Origin: Chalciporus piperatus
Lineage: Eukaryota; Basidiomycota; Agaricomycetes; Boletales; Boletaceae
DNA: 64,000 bases
Assembly (NCBI GenBank): GCA_038093975.1
Contig: JBBPTG010000104.1
Coordinates: forward strand, 1-64,000
Direction: 5' to 3'
Shown: positions 10,428 through 23,728 of the stretch, one piece after another
Numbering within the stretch: position 1 is the first letter of the stretch
Layout: every line of letters starts with the position of its first letter
Notes under the pieces: model-generated
What the model was told of the DNA's origin: nothing
Database searches by the model: none
Seen by the model: the letters and a program-made list of their open reading frames with translations, nothing else
Position numbers and translations under genes: made by a program

Positions 10428-13400
10428 TCATTGTGATGGGAGTGGTTGACTGGAAATAGCGGGCAAGATGATCTCGAGCACTTGAGCGATCGAGCTGTTC
10501 TGGTGACAAAACAACTCTAAATCTTTTCCAGACCACAGGCGCTCCTCCGGTCGCGACCGCAAGCCAGCCCCGTTTGCATCGTCTTCGCTACTACTTCTTG
10601 AATGAGAAGCAAGACGTGTGCTCTCAGCTTCAAGCTTCCCAGGCCCATGATGATGATACACCCGGCTCCTCGATTTCGACCGCACGAGGTCAGGAGATCC
10701 AGAAGCTAGTGAAAACTGGGAATCATGGGTAGAGTGTCCCGTGGAGTTGAGACGCTTGAGCGCGCTGTTCAACTTCAAGGGGGCCTGTTGGATGGAAAAG
10801 GCTTCTGGGCCGATGAGAGTCTCTTGCAATACCCTGAACACGATGTCGTTGACAGCTTGAGTGAATCTCGCTTGGAAGGGTGTCATGTTGGGTATCGACG
10901 AGGTCGAAGAAGATGCATCGGTCAACCTCTTCAGCGAGGTCGCCCACTCGTGTCGGACCAGTGGGTCAGCGAAGCTGAACATATATTTGCGCGGGGCGCT
11001 GTTATGGTTCAGGAATGCAACCTGGAAGGTATTCCGCATGAAAGCGCGCTCCACCGAGATTAGGCAGCTCGAAGGAAGACCGGTGTAAAGCAGTGCGTTT
11101 GATCCAGAACGCAACATCAGCATCGTCGTAACACCGAACAACGACCCCGTCACCCTGAACGAAGCTTCAGAGGACTTTGCGAATGAGAGAACGGGAGGAT
11201 CGAACGAGAGCTCGTGTCCGAACAACTCAATAGCGAAGTTGGGATCGGGTTGGGGGATGCGGATTACAATTGGTTCAGACTGGACTTTGTAAGTCAGACG
11301 TGAGGGAAGCGGGCGCTTGATAGTGACGGTGATCTCGGGAGGACCAGTGGAAGATGGGTGACGAGCCTGTGAGAGTGGCTCTCGGCGGATAGAGTCGTAG
11401 ACGTCACCGAGTACTTCGTCCGACAGTAGGCTTCGAGGATCATGGCGGCGGAAGGCATCCAGGAAGTCTCTGGCAGTGAAGGGTCTCTTCAAGTAACCGG
11501 TGGAGCCAGGCTCCTGGCTGATCGCACCGTGCAAAGCCTCGTTGAGCTGCACGATCGCTCTCGAAAACCTGTAAGCGAGATCCTTGTCAAAGGCAACCTG
11601 CGATGCGTTTGCATCGTACCACCGGCTGGCGAAGGAATCGAGCAGGATTTCCAGAGGGTTGATTCCCTGGCTAGCACGGACGGGGAGGTTGACGGTGTGC
11701 AAGAAGATGCGCAGCGCTTTGTCGACCCTGACACTCGTAAACCCAAAGACATCAAGGAAATGTTTGAGAACGACACGCGATGTCCTCCTGGACAGATAAT
11801 CACCGAGCTGGGCGCGATCGATCTCTGGCGTACGGAATAGAAGCTGTGCCAACGCCACGGGATCATCGGGCTGTCCCAAGTTGTTGAACAACGACACGAT
11901 AGCTTGATCGGCGTCGCTGGCGAATTGTTCAACAAACAACTGAGTGAGCGCGTTGCGTGGCACAGTCCGTGAGCGAGGCTCTTCGCGTTCGCCGCTAAAC
12001 CGCAGATTGCGCAAGAGGATGACATTCCTCACGACAAACTTCCGATCCGAGGGATTCGGCTTCGACAACTCAAGGAAGGCGTCAGGGTCCTGTATGATAG
12101 GTTTGGTGACGATGAAGATGTCGTTAAAGAGGAAAAGGAACCGGTCTTTGACCGTATTCGAGTTGACGACCTGCAAGACAGGAGCCGCCAACAACAATTT
12201 CCGCGGTGGGTCATCGATCGCGGACGGCCAGACCGGACCCTTCGGACCACGCCCAATCATTTCATCAAGACGCTCCATGATAACTGCCCCTTTAGAAGGA
12301 TACTCGGAGTATTGCGAAGATGTGTTCGAAGATGACTCAGAGGTTGTTGGCGGAGGATAGTCAGACAGAGACGACCAAGGTTCAGGCGTGGATGATGGTG
12401 CGGGCTCTGGGGGCGATGGAGTAGGAGGAGACGTCAACGTTCCCAGCGCAGGTTGCGTGGGGGGGTCTAATGGAGAGGGAGGAGCGACGCAATTGCCAGA
12501 CTTGGAAATTTTGCTCGCCCGAGGCGTCTTCTGTATATCTTCGTGTGGAGAACTTCCATTTGCGCTGGTAGGGGAGAAGTCTCCGTTCTGTGACTTGCCA
12601 AGCAACAGGGTCCCATTGGTAGCACTCGTTGGCGTCCGCGACTTCTCCGGAGGGCTTATATCTTCCCAGTCTGAAGTCAGGTCGCTCTCCTCCTTTTTCC
12701 ACCTTAATATCTCGGAAAGGGAAGGCTTTTTAGAGGGAAGGGTGGGACGAATAGTTAGGTTAGCGGAGGGAGAAGAGCTGATTGCCAAGGTAGGCGTTGA
12801 TGACACGAATCTATTGCTTAGCCACTTGCGGACACCTTCACGGTTGGTAGGAAGTGTCTTGAGCAAGATCGAACCAGCTGACTGGGGGGTTTGCCCAGCA
12901 CTGAAATAGTCGTACGACGATAACGAGGGCGCGGTAGACAGAGGTGGGGAGTTCAAGCTCTTGAACTTGGAGATAAGGTGCGTATCCGAGACTTGGTGTA
13001 CAAGAACTCGATCCCGTTTGATATCGGGGGAATTGGAAGGCGTATTGCTCGACGAGCTGGAAGGCAGTGGGTTCTCGTTCTCGCTCCCATGAAGGGACAG
13101 GACAATATCCGGAGTGGAGGATGATATCGAAAATCCGCGACGATTCCGATTATTTATCCGTTGCTCCTCGAGCTTCTTGATCCCTGGGAATGGGAACAAT
13201 TTAGCATCTTGGTTGTATTTTGTGAGATCGAGGTTAGAAGCCAACGGAATCGGGGACGCGCCACTTCTCGGGGGTGTTGGTAGTGCGAGGGACTGCATCG
13301 ACGTTGAGGCGGACGACGATTGCATCACAGACTGCTGACCGCCACCAAATGGAAATGCTGATCCAAGCTCGTTCTTGTCCGCCTTCGGGCTTGCCAAGCT

Positions 13401-15561
13401 TCCGCCGCTCTCCCGACTGATGCTCGAGTCAGTGTTCTGCCTTCGCTCCCTAGTAGCAAGACTGTTCGTCCGAGACCGACGTCCATTGCCGGAGCTACTT
13501 CTCGTAAGGGCACCAACGAGCATCTTACCCCACGAACCAAGAGAACCATCCCGTTTCAAGGATGGCGCTTCTGGCACTGTCAACGAGTTGTCCAAGTCGA
13601 AATCGGCTGTGAGTGGTGATCGATCACTTTGTATGCGCGATGCGACCGAGAGACGCTGAGGATAGGTCTGCAATGAGGAGTCCGATTCGTCACCGACAGG
13701 GAGTGTCAACAAGGTGTTTTCCGTTGGTTGAGACAGAGTCTCTTGGAAGAATGGTGCCGAGGGTGGCTCGATGACTGGTTCGATGTCAACCACAAGCTCC
13801 TTTGAATCGGAAGACGTGCGAGGTGACGATTCCTCAGTCTGGACACCGGATTCCTCGTGGGGTGACTCGGGAGGGATGTGATCGTCGTCGTCTTCGACCA
13901 CACCGCGCATCTGCTCCTCGTCCTCGTCGTCTTCGTTGTGGACAACAATGCTGGACTCCGGGACTATGGAAGGTCAGTACCGCTTGGAAAACGAAAAGAA
14001 CAGAGGAAAACTAACCTGGGTCTGCGACCCAGCTGATCTGTCGGTTATAAGCATCATGGTATGGTGACCGCCGAAGATGCTCGGCAGGGTATACGACCTC
14101 CTCAGGGTCTTCAACTTCCATATCATCCCCGTCATCGCGAGATGATAATGACACTTCCTTGTGTGGGGTAGAGAAAGGACTGGAAGGTAAGATATCTTGC
14201 CTCGATGGACCCCTCTGATCCACCGAAAAATACACAGGAACGCCGACTGCGTCAGGGGCAGAATCATTAGAGACAGTCGATGGGGCATCTGACGAATGAG
14301 GCAGCCGCTGAGTGACTCCGGGAGATGGACGCCGCGGTGTAACAGGAAGTCCAGGGTAGGTCGACGGTGGAGGAATCGGTACATCATCATCTGGCTCGAC
14401 GACAATACTTCTCCGCTTCCAGTGATTTTGCGCAGTCCTGACAGGTGTTGCCTGTCGGCTGCCAGCAATACTTTCATCTAAATTGATATTAGGAGTGGTG
14501 ATAGGCTGAATTGGGATAGGTGTCGTAGAAGCTGTGCGGATGGGTTCCGTGGGTAGTTGTTGGGTGTAGGGCAGGGGCGTAGGAGCGTGGGTTGGAGTCC
14601 CGGTAGATGTGGATAACACTTCGGAATCGTCGGTGGCCATGGCTTGGTTCGATGCGCTGGTCGAATTACGCCCTGATCTCCGCCTTTTACGTTTTGTGGG
14701 TGTTGAGACCACTGGGCCAGGACGTTCTTCACCTCCGATAGTGGCTACTTCGTCGGCTTCCTTGATCCGGTCGCTAAGTGCGATGAAGAGCTTCATGCGA
14801 GCAGCTGATCGCTGCTCTCCACCCGAGACGGTGTTGTTACGCGCGAGTCTTGCCAAGGCCGGGTGAAGCGAAGATGACATGGAATCTGCCGGCTCTACTT
14901 GACCACCAGTGAGCTTTTGAAGGGCCTCCATGCGTGCAGCGACACTGTTTGATCGTAGAAGACTCCTTTGGATGGTGTCTATTTGTGACATCAAAGGGCT
15001 GGGTGAGGAAGTACCGGAATATAAGAGAGGTGTCGTTGGAGGAGACAAAAGATTGGGTGACATGAGAACTCTCGACGCCGGAGAAGGTGTGAAATAAGAG
15101 GGTATCGGTGCGATGACGGAGGAAGGTTGTAGCATTGCAGGAGGAGGTGGCGGAGGGGAATCATCCTCCGGGGAAGAGTCGTTACTCGGAGTGACTGAGG
15201 TGGGGACGGGAGACTGTGGAGGTTTGAATTTGCTTTTGAAGTCTCTTGAACCCCGTGAACGCGAGCGAGACCTGTTGCGCCGTTTGCGACCTGACGTGGA
15301 TGGCTCAGGTGTTGTTGGCTTCGTCCCTGGTAGAGAGTCGGGTACAGGATCGGTAGCGGATGGGGTGTCTTGTATTGGCTCGGGCTCCGGCTCGGGAACG
15401 CCCTGTTCGTCCTCCGCCTGGAACTTCTCTCCGTCGCTGACTGCCTCGATATGCATCGGAGGGCGTCGACCGTCTTTCATGCGGGGTAGAGATGCTGCCC
15501 GCCTAAGTTTTGCGACTGCGTTGGCGCGCTGTTCAGCTACAGAAGTGGGGTCGTTGTCCAT
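10428..15561 (-). CDS. Large Sec7-domain protein (Syt1-type Arf guanine-nucleotide exchange factor family)
   Basis: Two exons joined across a 52-bp intron (13964-14015) give 1693 residues. Residues 1 to about 1050 are Ser/Pro/Thr-rich and probably disordered. A PH-like segment (KDRFLFLFNDIFIVTKPI, about 12150) precedes a Sec7 domain at about 11950-11360 (residues about 1185-1380), recognisable from DYLSRRTSRVVLKHFLDVF, LDSFASRW and the closing FTARDFLDAF-YDSIRREPL. A second PH-like domain follows (about 11130-10850). This architecture suits an Arf exchange factor at the late Golgi or plasma membrane. The loop that normally carries the catalytic glutamate (LPGEAQ in active Sec7 domains) reads LPVRASQ and is about four residues longer, so exchange activity is doubtful. 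The start ATG is the first in frame and opens a long uninterrupted exon. Confidence 0.85.
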
Positions 15562-17433
15562 CTTCCAGCAGCCGAACGCTGTGAATGAGAATAAATACAG
15601 TGATGAGGAAGAGGTAGACTGAGCGTACTGTGCTTGTCGTGGTCGAGTCCGACCTTTAACGCCAAGTGGCGATATTGAATGAATGTTTGTTGTCTTTCAG
15701 ATGGAGAACGGGAAAGAGCGACCGATGCGGCAGTGACGGTCGTGGGCAAATATAATAACCTGGATGAGCTTGAGCTGTGCTTGTTTGCTACCACTTCTAC
15801 CTCGTCCTCGCCGTCCTCGTCGTCGTTGTGCACGTCGGCGAAGGAGACTCGTAGGGTGAGCAATATCCGAGTGCTGTGTACTGTATATAACCAAGTCTTG
15901 ATCTGGATCCGCGTGTTGCCTCGAGGATTCACTCTTTTCGCCGCTCTCGTAACTTTTGGGCAGACTCATGTCCTCCTCTATTTTCATCTCTGGAAGGCGT
16001 CTTCCGTGCGAGCGCCCCCCAAGCAGTCCACGGCCCTGTCTACTCTGATCATCACCGTGTGCGCTGATGGTCTCTCAATTCGTTCGATAAGGAACTCGCG
16101 GCACGCAGCGTGCTTTCATTTCTCCAGATCAGCGCAACGCTCCCTACCATGCTTCCGATTCCTTGATGTCCGCATGTCTTGCGCCGTCTATCTACCAGGA
16201 CCTGATCGTCATCTCTCTACAGGTACGTCCCTTTCCTGTATACAGAAATCCCTCACTTCTCCCCCACAGTGCAAACAACTCATCCGAATCCCCTCGGTTG
16301 ACTAAGGTTGACCCCTCTTGCACAAAAAGTCGACTTCTTGCCGAATATTGAACCCCTCCATGGGATCTTCCAAAGAATGGAATCTACTACTTATCCAGGG
16401 CTCAGCCCATACCTTCATTCGCCGTGCCAAGGGTTCTCCTGTCACCCCGCATAGCACCTTCAGTCGATTTCGCCTCGATGCGAACGTGCTCTTGGTCGCA
16501 CACCATCCAGTCTCTCTCGATCTGCGCGTAAATCGACCTCTTGGACGCGATACCGCTTAGAGATCTTCATACGACATGGATATTTACACGTGAATTCGCT
16601 TGATTACACCAGTCTGTGAATATCCCGTGCGTCCCCAGTTGGCGAGATATGCATGATATCACTGTATCACAAGCGAAATAAGCCGACGACTGAAACTGTC
16701 ATTTCACAGTTCTAACTTCTTGCATTCAAAAGCCTCCCCTACACGCCACTTCACCCGAGCAAGCTTCACATCAACCTAGCTTTGACCAAAATGAGTAAAC
16801 ACATGGCGATGGTCGTGCGACATGCACCATCGGCATTCGTTCGAGAACTACCGAACTGCACTACGTGCCTCGTTGACCCGCTCAAATTCCCCAGTACTTA
16901 CACGCGTTTAGATGTGTTGAATGACACGGTCGCTGCGTGCATGAAAGGCTCGCTGGCGAGGCTGGGTGTTAATCGATTCGCTGCATTGCATTCTTTCACC
17001 CACTGTCGGATGGAACACTAAGACGTGGAAATCTGGGTGCACCGGAACCCCTGGCAAGTCACAGAATCACCACTGCATACTCTTCTGCATTTAGATAATG
17101 AAACGATATGGAAGAGTCAACGAGCAAGACCTGTGACAGCTCGCCCAAGGCCGGATCTTGACCCACAGTGTGATTCGAGAGTACAAACTAGAAACTTGAC
17201 GATGCATTTACTTCGTCCTCTGAGCGAGAGCGCTGCATGCACAGCAAGCCCGATGATTTGGGTTTAATCGGGTATATGGCATCCCGTCCGACCCAACGTC
17301 AATTCCACATACCTGCGAGCAAAATTAAAGTTAAATTTCATGAATCAACGTTCAACGTTCACTGACACCGATGTCGATGAACTCGTGACCGTCAAAAGTG
17401 ACACACATGCTCCATAACTGTAACTGCATGTCT
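15562..17433. other. Long intergenic region
   Basis: The stretch of about 1.9 kb contains the upstream region of the Sec7 gene. An open frame on the plus strand (15679-16305) has a low-complexity composition and no family resemblance, so I do not call it. A short frame at 16792-17021 is likewise unsupported. I see no repeats or RNA genes. Confidence 0.4.
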
Positions 17434-18340
17434 TCATACACACCTCGGGGACATATTTTCCAGATCGAACGATGACAGCTCTTTCCCCAGATCGGATGAC
17501 CATGCCTCGTTGAGCTCCGCGGTGTGTGGGGTGGATTCGAAAGGCTCGGATCCCATTTTAGTTTGAGGGCTTGGTGGTCCGAGGGAAGAACCAGATCTGG
17601 GAGATTCTCGGTTCAGGTTGGGACCTGGTGCGGTAGGGTGATCAGCAGTCGTGATTTTTGAGAGGATCACTGATGCTCGGGTTTCAGCCGCCTCGCCAAA
17701 TCCCAGGGCTGGTATCAAAGGCCCGTTGTTCGCTGTCACTGAAGTTGTGATCAGCGAAGAAGAGGTTGATCGCGTGTGGCACTGGCTCGCAAGAAATCCA
17801 TTACCGTGACAGACCCTGGCACAAAGTTCGTTTCTGGTCAACCCACCGGCGTGAATTACTTGGGTCTTACTTGTACTCCGAGTCCAAGCACGAGAAGAGC
17901 TACCAAGCAGTGACCCACATTTTGTCTATGTCCTCCTCATCCTGTTGTTCATCGGTCTGATTCGGCAAACAGACAACTTACAAGATTGGTTCGAATACAT
18001 TCTTGGCTTCTTTGCATTGTGGCATATTTATGCCCAGACCCACCTTGGAGGTACAATGGTAGGAAACCCTCGTATCTCCGAATATCCCGACTCAAGAGGA
18101 GATTGGTTGGAGATTAAAAACCGACCGAGTGGTTTTTCGGACAACGAGATGACCACCTGGGGCACACGGTTGATCCTGTTCTGGCTTCTGGGGTAGAATC
18201 ACAAGACCTGCACCGATCCAGTGACTCGTGAGTTACCTCGGACATGCTGATGATCAGTCCATGGACATCACGGCGACCGCCCTTGCGTTGTAACCACTTT
18301 TGTGACAAGGCGAATGTGATCAGCGACACGCAAAATTGTG
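17434..18340 (-). CDS. Uncertain membrane-protein gene or relic
   Basis: On the minus strand a set of short open stretches flanked by plausible splice sites looks like exons. They include a segment at about 18300-18240 (SLITFALSQKWLQRKGG), one at about 18180-18050 (PLGRFLISNQSPLESGYSEI), a hydrophobic segment LVALLVLGLGV near 17890, and a Ser/Pro/Thr-rich tail (17841-17434) ending with TAELNEAWSSDL. One hydrophobic helix and a cytosolic tail can be seen. The frames do not join cleanly: one candidate exon has a stop near 18040 that requires an extra intron. I do not recognise the family. It could be a decayed gene. Confidence 0.25.
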
Positions 18341-18699
18341 GGTCAGAGCAAGGCCATATAGGGATTATAAGACCTTCCGAACACGATGACCAAACGATGC
18401 GGGTAGATGATTATTGACATACTTATTACTAGGACGAAATGTACAATCTGGCAAGGCTTTTCAAGACCAATCCGTCTACGAGGCAAGCAAGGCAAGTACT
18501 TATGAGATCGAGGAGATGACATGAGCGGCTTCAATAGTCACCACTGGCAGTCTACAGGCTTTGACGCCATCCTTGTTCACTTGTTACGGACGATGCGCTA
18601 GGAAAGAAGCCTCGGGCCTCGGGATCGGCCCGAGCTCTTGCGGCGCAACCTACGAAGGACTTGTTCCAAGTCAGGATGTTCGCAGTTTCACGATCTGCT

Positions 18700-20360
18700 C
18701 AGAACCGCCATTACAGTATACAGAACCGCCCTAGCAAATTGACACACGCGGTGCCCGTCAAGCTTCAACGATGCCTACCTTACGAACAGCGAAATAAGCC
18801 TGAAACCACAAAAATCTATAATTATCGAGGACCAGAGGAGCTTGATCTAATGTTCGTATGTGTAGAAAAAAATCGCTGGGTCTTGACATCTGAGAAGACA
18901 CTGGACCACGGATCCGTCGGGTCTCGAGACCCATCTGACTTTCTGATACGGAGGAGAGAACTATCCGACCACGGCTCTGCCAGACAGAACGAGTTTGGCA
19001 TCCAACATATCACAGAACTCTTCGGAGGCAATGAAGAGACGATCACATCCTTCGTCGTCCGCACGGTCCTTCCACTCCAAGATGATATCAGCAGCACCAC
19101 TCAACTTCATAACTCGAGCGACAGCCAGCTGAAGGTTACAAAGTCTCGGGCTGGGTCTGTCGACCTTGGGTTCTTTTCCGAACTGAATTTCATTGCCTTC
19201 CTTCAAAGTGATGATCCCCGGGGCACCAACGTTAGGATCGGTGGGAACCATTCGAAAGAAGTATTTGACCTAATCAATGGATCAGTAATGATGACGAGGT
19301 ATCAACGGAATCGCACCTCTTCACCCTCATTCTTTGCCTCGATTCCCCACATGAATCTACCATATGTAGAATGAGCATCAAGCTGCATATTCATGACATT
19401 GCCGGGCTTATTCAGATGGACCATGATGTCATCTCTTGCGGCGGCACCAGCAAACATAGCTATACACCTCAGAATGTCTGGCTAAATGAAAGTTATGAGG
19501 AAACCAGTGGTGATTGCAATAGTTGGATGCAAACCTGTCCATGTACAGAGTTTGGAACGATATGCGCTAGGGCAGGGAGGATTCCACGAACATTGTAAGG
19601 CATAAATTGCATGCCAGTCAACAGACAGAATTTCCCATCACGTCTAAATGACTGCTCGGTACAGTGATATAGAGGATGGTATAGCTCCGAGATGAATATA
19701 TGCGCACCAGTGCCTTCAAGGTCTCTTCCTTTCGTTTTCCAAAATCCCCTTCTTCGTTGACTTGCTCAAGGAGCTTGTCCGTCTCCTCGTTGACGACTTC
19801 ACTGACCGAAAACTTAGTATTTGTCCCGGATTTTCGCCCTCTTCGATCCATGACTGCCGCATTGATGATCGTCAAACGTCCAAAAGCGATTGGGCAGTCT
19901 CACTCACATGTGATACCAAGATGAGTAAAGAACTCCGCTGCCATGTCTAACACAGGCTTGAAATCGACATTTTCGGGATCTAATCCCCGAAACAACACCT
20001 CGAAAGACCTTTGCGCCGATACGAAATCGTCCTCCTCGAGACTTTCGACTGTGACAAACGAAGGTGAGCCTGTACGATTGCATGATTGAAGTTTTCGACT
20101 GACTATTTTCCTTCAGTTTTTCATCACAGGACCCAAGTTGTTTCCAGAAATGCTCCAGTACCTGACCACCGAAATTTTGTGATTCCACAATTAGAAAGTA
20201 CAAAAGTTGATGAGTGGCGACCCGAGGTTTGCCACCTTGTTGTCCTGATGCTTGGATCCATTTCGTATCACGCCGGTTCCATTGCTCGTTCTGTTCGAGG
20301 ACTGCCAGAGCGTGCTGTTCCATTGTTACTGTAGACAATCTCGGGAAGCCTGGTGAAAGC
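18700..20360. repeat. Segmental duplication, copy A (partner 53780-55325)
   Basis: About 1.6 kb aligns along its length, in the same orientation, with 53780-55325. Identity is high by eye (roughly 80-85 %) and continues through exons, introns and 3' flank, including the shared stretches GATGATATCAGCAGCACCAC-like near 19080/54080 and GAAATGCTCCAGTACCTCACC-like near 20150/55100. The duplicated unit carries the C-terminal HNH half of the PB1-like/HNH gene but not its N-terminal half. Because introns are kept, it arose by DNA duplication and not through mRNA. Confidence 0.85.
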
Positions 20361-21279
20361 CGGTCGTCAAAGGCTTTCTTCGCGGGGAGATCAACAACCG
20401 GAGCTGGTTGAAGTTCCTTCACCTTCTTCTCTCTCTTTCGCTTCTCCTTGACAGGTTCCGCTGTACTTGTCTGCACCTCTGTTCGTGGAGGCTTCACAGT
20501 CGACGTTGACGCGGCTGGAGTTGCAGATGGCTCGACGGTCTTCTTAGCCTTGTCCTTTTTGTTCTTCTTCTGAGAGGGCTCCTCCGCAGATTTCGGGGCC
20601 CCTGAGGCGGCGACATCGCCAGATGGCACCGCGCGCTTTCGTTTGGGTGTCATCGCTGTCGATGTCGAAGCTTCAACAGGCTTCGGGGGTTGCTTCTCCG
20701 TGGGTTTGGACGTCGACGCGCCAACAGGCTCCATTGCAGACGGCACCCGTTCTGACTGTGGCTCTCGAAATTGCTGAAGCGGTCGAATCGTGAGAACACC
20801 AAACGTTGACATCATCGAGATGCGAGTCGACTCACAGTCGCCACTGGCGGCGAGACAGTACTCTGAGAGCCTCCCACCGTAACTTCAATCTCGACGTCCG
20901 TAGATGGTGAACTCAACAATAGGGCCTCGAATGCCTGGAAATCGTCATCTGTCAACCGAGGCACCCCCGTTCACCATCTGCCTAGTTCTTGTTGCACGTT
21001 GTCTTACCATCTTCGAGATCGAGAAGCTTGCCGTACTTCATCTGCTTGAGCACGACAGCGGTACTCTTGTCGAGGCCGAGTTTCCGCCGTACGACATTTT
21101 TGACTTCCTCGAGGGACGATTCTACAGGGGTTTAGCATGCCTGTTCTGCATCCGTTCTAGTAGGCGAGTGACTTACCGTTGAATAACCTCGCAAATGTCC
21201 GCCGCTCCCCAGCATGGTATACAATCCTCACGGGCTCGTCGCCATAATTCTTCTTGCGTGATGCAAAATGCTCCGGCAT
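18961..21279 (-). CDS. PB1-like/HNH nuclease family protein, frameshifted in the HNH motif (copy A)
   Basis: The start MPEHFASRKKNYG is followed by a PB1-like fold (VRIVYHAGERRTFARL, GLDKSTAVVLKQM, LLDLEDDDDFQAFEALL) split by introns. A long Lys/Pro/Thr-rich linker follows (20800-20350), then a helical region (EQNEQWNRRDTKWIQ to DMAAEFFTHLGI). The C-terminal half resembles the HNH_2 group: CLLTG, AHIVPNSVHG, HLNKPGNVMN and LQLAVARVMKLSGAADI. Relative to copy B one base is missing at about 19668. The incoming frame therefore stops just before CLLTG, and the HNH half is reached only by a frame change. No intron explains this. The product may be a PB1-linker protein without nuclease, or the site may be an assembly error. 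The domain names are by resemblance. Confidence 0.6.
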
Positions 21280-22173
21280 GTTTGGCTGGCACGGACGAGA
21301 AAACAAGTACTGCACCCCTATTTCTGCTTTCATCCCAAACAGGGATAACTGGCAGCAACTCCTCGACGATGATCTGACTGGTAAGTTTCGTTCTGCCTGA
21401 CTACAAGAATTCGATGTGATCTTGTCGATCTTTGGCACAATCGATACCTGATTCAGACTGTCATCCAACAAGAACCCGCAGACCTGATTCACCGCGATGG
21501 GGCCTCTGAATCGTCGCCACACGGATCTTATACCGTGCAGCTCTGGATCAGTGTGGAGGGCTTCTGACCCATTCAGTACTTCCGACTTTCAGGAGAGATC
21601 ATGATCGTTCCGCGATGACCGAAGCTACCTTGACTATGAGGGTCCGCCGCCCACTGCGAACGGGGGGATTGAGAACCTGCCCGGATCAATCAAACAAAGT
21701 CCTTATGATGCGCTTGCAAGCAAACCTTGTTCAAGTTGTTGAATATGTTTTGATTTTCCGACTCCCTCCTCTTGTTCTCAAAGCATCGCGATGATAGACA
21801 CACGATTCATCGGCCTGCTTGAGTAGTACGGCGTCTTCTTGCGCATCCGAAGTCGCAGAACACGGTGGCTTCCCCCAACGGAAGGAAATCCATACACATC
21901 GATTTGAGTCTCCAAGCGATCAGAGGGACTCCTGGTCTTTGTCGATGCGTATGCTGATTCGCAGAGCCAAGAAGACGGTTGAATTGGACCCTTTGCCTTT
22001 CTCTTTCCCGTTCCGCACTTTCTGTGGGATCCCCCGAGTAGATCACCCCAGATAGTAGCAACTCTCTCAGCGAACGTCTGATCCTGTCTAACAAGTCAAA
22101 AACTATAGGACGAACGTTCATCCACAGCTATCGACCAATCCCTGATCAACTCCTCGCAGCGTCTAGTCCCAAC
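21280..22173. other. Divergent intergenic region
   Basis: About 0.9 kb separates the divergent PB1-like/HNH gene and the iron-dependent dehydrogenase. An open stretch continues upstream of the chosen start of the former, to 21522 on the minus strand, but it crosses a splice-site pair and shows no conservation I recognise. It should contain two promoters. I see no repeat. Confidence 0.4.
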
Positions 22174-23728
22174 ATGACCGACACCAACAGCGATCTGTAT
22201 GGATCTTATGCCTATCACGACACGTTGAAAGGCGTCTACTACGGACCTGGTTGTGTGCGCACAGCCCTACCCAAATTACTTTCCGCCCTTGGTGGCAGCA
22301 AGGCATTCATCATCACCGGCAGGTCTCTCCGGGAGAAGGTCAAACTTCATGAATTTGCATTCACTTCTTCCGCGCTGACGTACCATCTCTCCGCCGCAAG
22401 ACAAATGTGGCGAGCAACGTGGAAGAGATCTTGATAGATATCGGTGCCTTTGGAGCGACGTTCTCAGAGATAGGACAACATACGCCTGTCCAGGGGATCA
22501 TTCGTGGAGTTGAGGCATTCCGCGCTTCTGGAGCCGATATCATCATCTCCCTCGGGGGTGGATCACCCATCGATGCAGCAAAGGCTATCGTATACCGCCT
22601 CCACGAACAGGATGGAGGAAAGTTCCTCAATCATATAGCTATTCCGACAACCTTGAGTGCTGCCGAGTACAGAGTAGGTATAACTCCGTGTCCGTTGCAT
22701 GCAGAACCCCTATTAACGTTTCATTTCTTGTTGAGGGCGGTGCTGGATACACGAACGAGCAAGGCAACAAGGTCACCGTGAACGACCCTATGATTGCCCC
22801 TGCTGGCATCATTCTAGACGCCGAGCTTGCGTTGGTCACCCCGGAGGAACTATGGTGAGCCTCAAGGCTTTGGCTTTTTTGTCTCGTGCTCGACGTGAGG
22901 CGTACACAGGCTATCGACGGGACTTCGAGCTTTGGACCATGCTGTCGGTATGCCGTCCGTGTTTACACGCCGTTTCCAACTCATGCTGTGATGTAGAGGG
23001 GCTCTACAATCCGACATTCACATACCCTATGAAAATCTTCTGTTATGCTGCTCTCGCTGACCTGTTCAAGTATCTCCCGAAGAGCAAGGAACAGCCCACC
23101 AATATGGAAGCAAGGCAAAAGCTATTGGTGGCAGCGTGGATGAGCATGTGGCCTACGAAAGTCGAGAAGTACACGTGAGTAGCATAGGTGGAGGCCGCGG
23201 CAGGGGTGATTCATTACGAGGTCCTTCATAGTCCACTTGGATTGTCGCATTCCCTTGGTCACAAACTTGGAGCGACCTACGGGATTCCGCACGGGATTAC
23301 GTCTGTAAGTGAAGGATTCTTGTTCCGAGGAGCTGCCTGTTGCTGAGCGTTTCGTAGTGTTTGACGCTTGCCTCTGTCGTCGTTCTCAAAGCGGAGATCG
23401 CAAGTCCGGAAGATAAGGCAGCGCTTGCGGAGGCGTTGCTCTACCTGAGAGAGCCCACGACCGGTTCGGTTGAAGGGGATGTCAAGCGACTTGGAAAGAT
23501 GATCGACGAGTATGTATCGTTTTTATTTCAAGTGGGCGAACCCGAACGGGATTGATGGTCGTGTCATCTAGACTCGTACGGAGCCTTGGACTGCATCGTA
23601 CGCTGGCGTCGTACAATGTTCCCAGAGCCAACCTACCGACGATTGCAAGCTTGACATTGGCAGCTGGGGACAATCCGGATTTTCAACCGAAAGTGGAGGC
23701 ATTGCTCGAAAGCATTTACGATGTCTAG
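22174..23728 (+). CDS. Iron-containing alcohol dehydrogenase family, maleylacetate-reductase-like
   Basis: The start MTDTNSDLYGSYAYHDTLKGVYYGPG is typical of the family. The cofactor motif GGGSPIDAAKA (about 22556) and the segment IAIPTTLSAAEY (about 22640) match maleylacetate reductases and related Fe-ADHs. The metal site is suggested by ALDHAVEGLYNP (about 22933-23010) and GLSHSLGHKLGATYGIPHGIT (about 23235-23305), which supply Asp/His ligands. There are about eight exons, with the last ending at TAG 23726-23728. Maleylacetate reductases finish intradiol aromatic degradation by reducing maleylacetate with NADH to 3-oxoadipate. That substrate is inferred; the sequence secures only the superfamily. 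The protein is probably cytosolic, as no signal is seen. Confidence 0.85.

Noticed and set aside
15679..16305. 208-codon plus-strand frame upstream of the Sec7 gene
   Set aside because: The composition is low-complexity Ser/Thr, it overlaps the expected promoter and 5' untranslated region, and no domain is visible.
16792..17021. Short plus-strand frame starting MSKHMAMVVRHAPSAF
   Set aside because: The first 20 residues faintly recalled an amidinohydrolase N-terminus, but no continuation, catalytic residues or splice sites were found.
21173..21358. Alternative minus-strand frame containing PVIPVWDESRNRGAV
   Set aside because: The overlapping frame holds the conserved PB1-like segment VRIVYHAGERRTFARL, which joins in phase to the next exon; this one does not.
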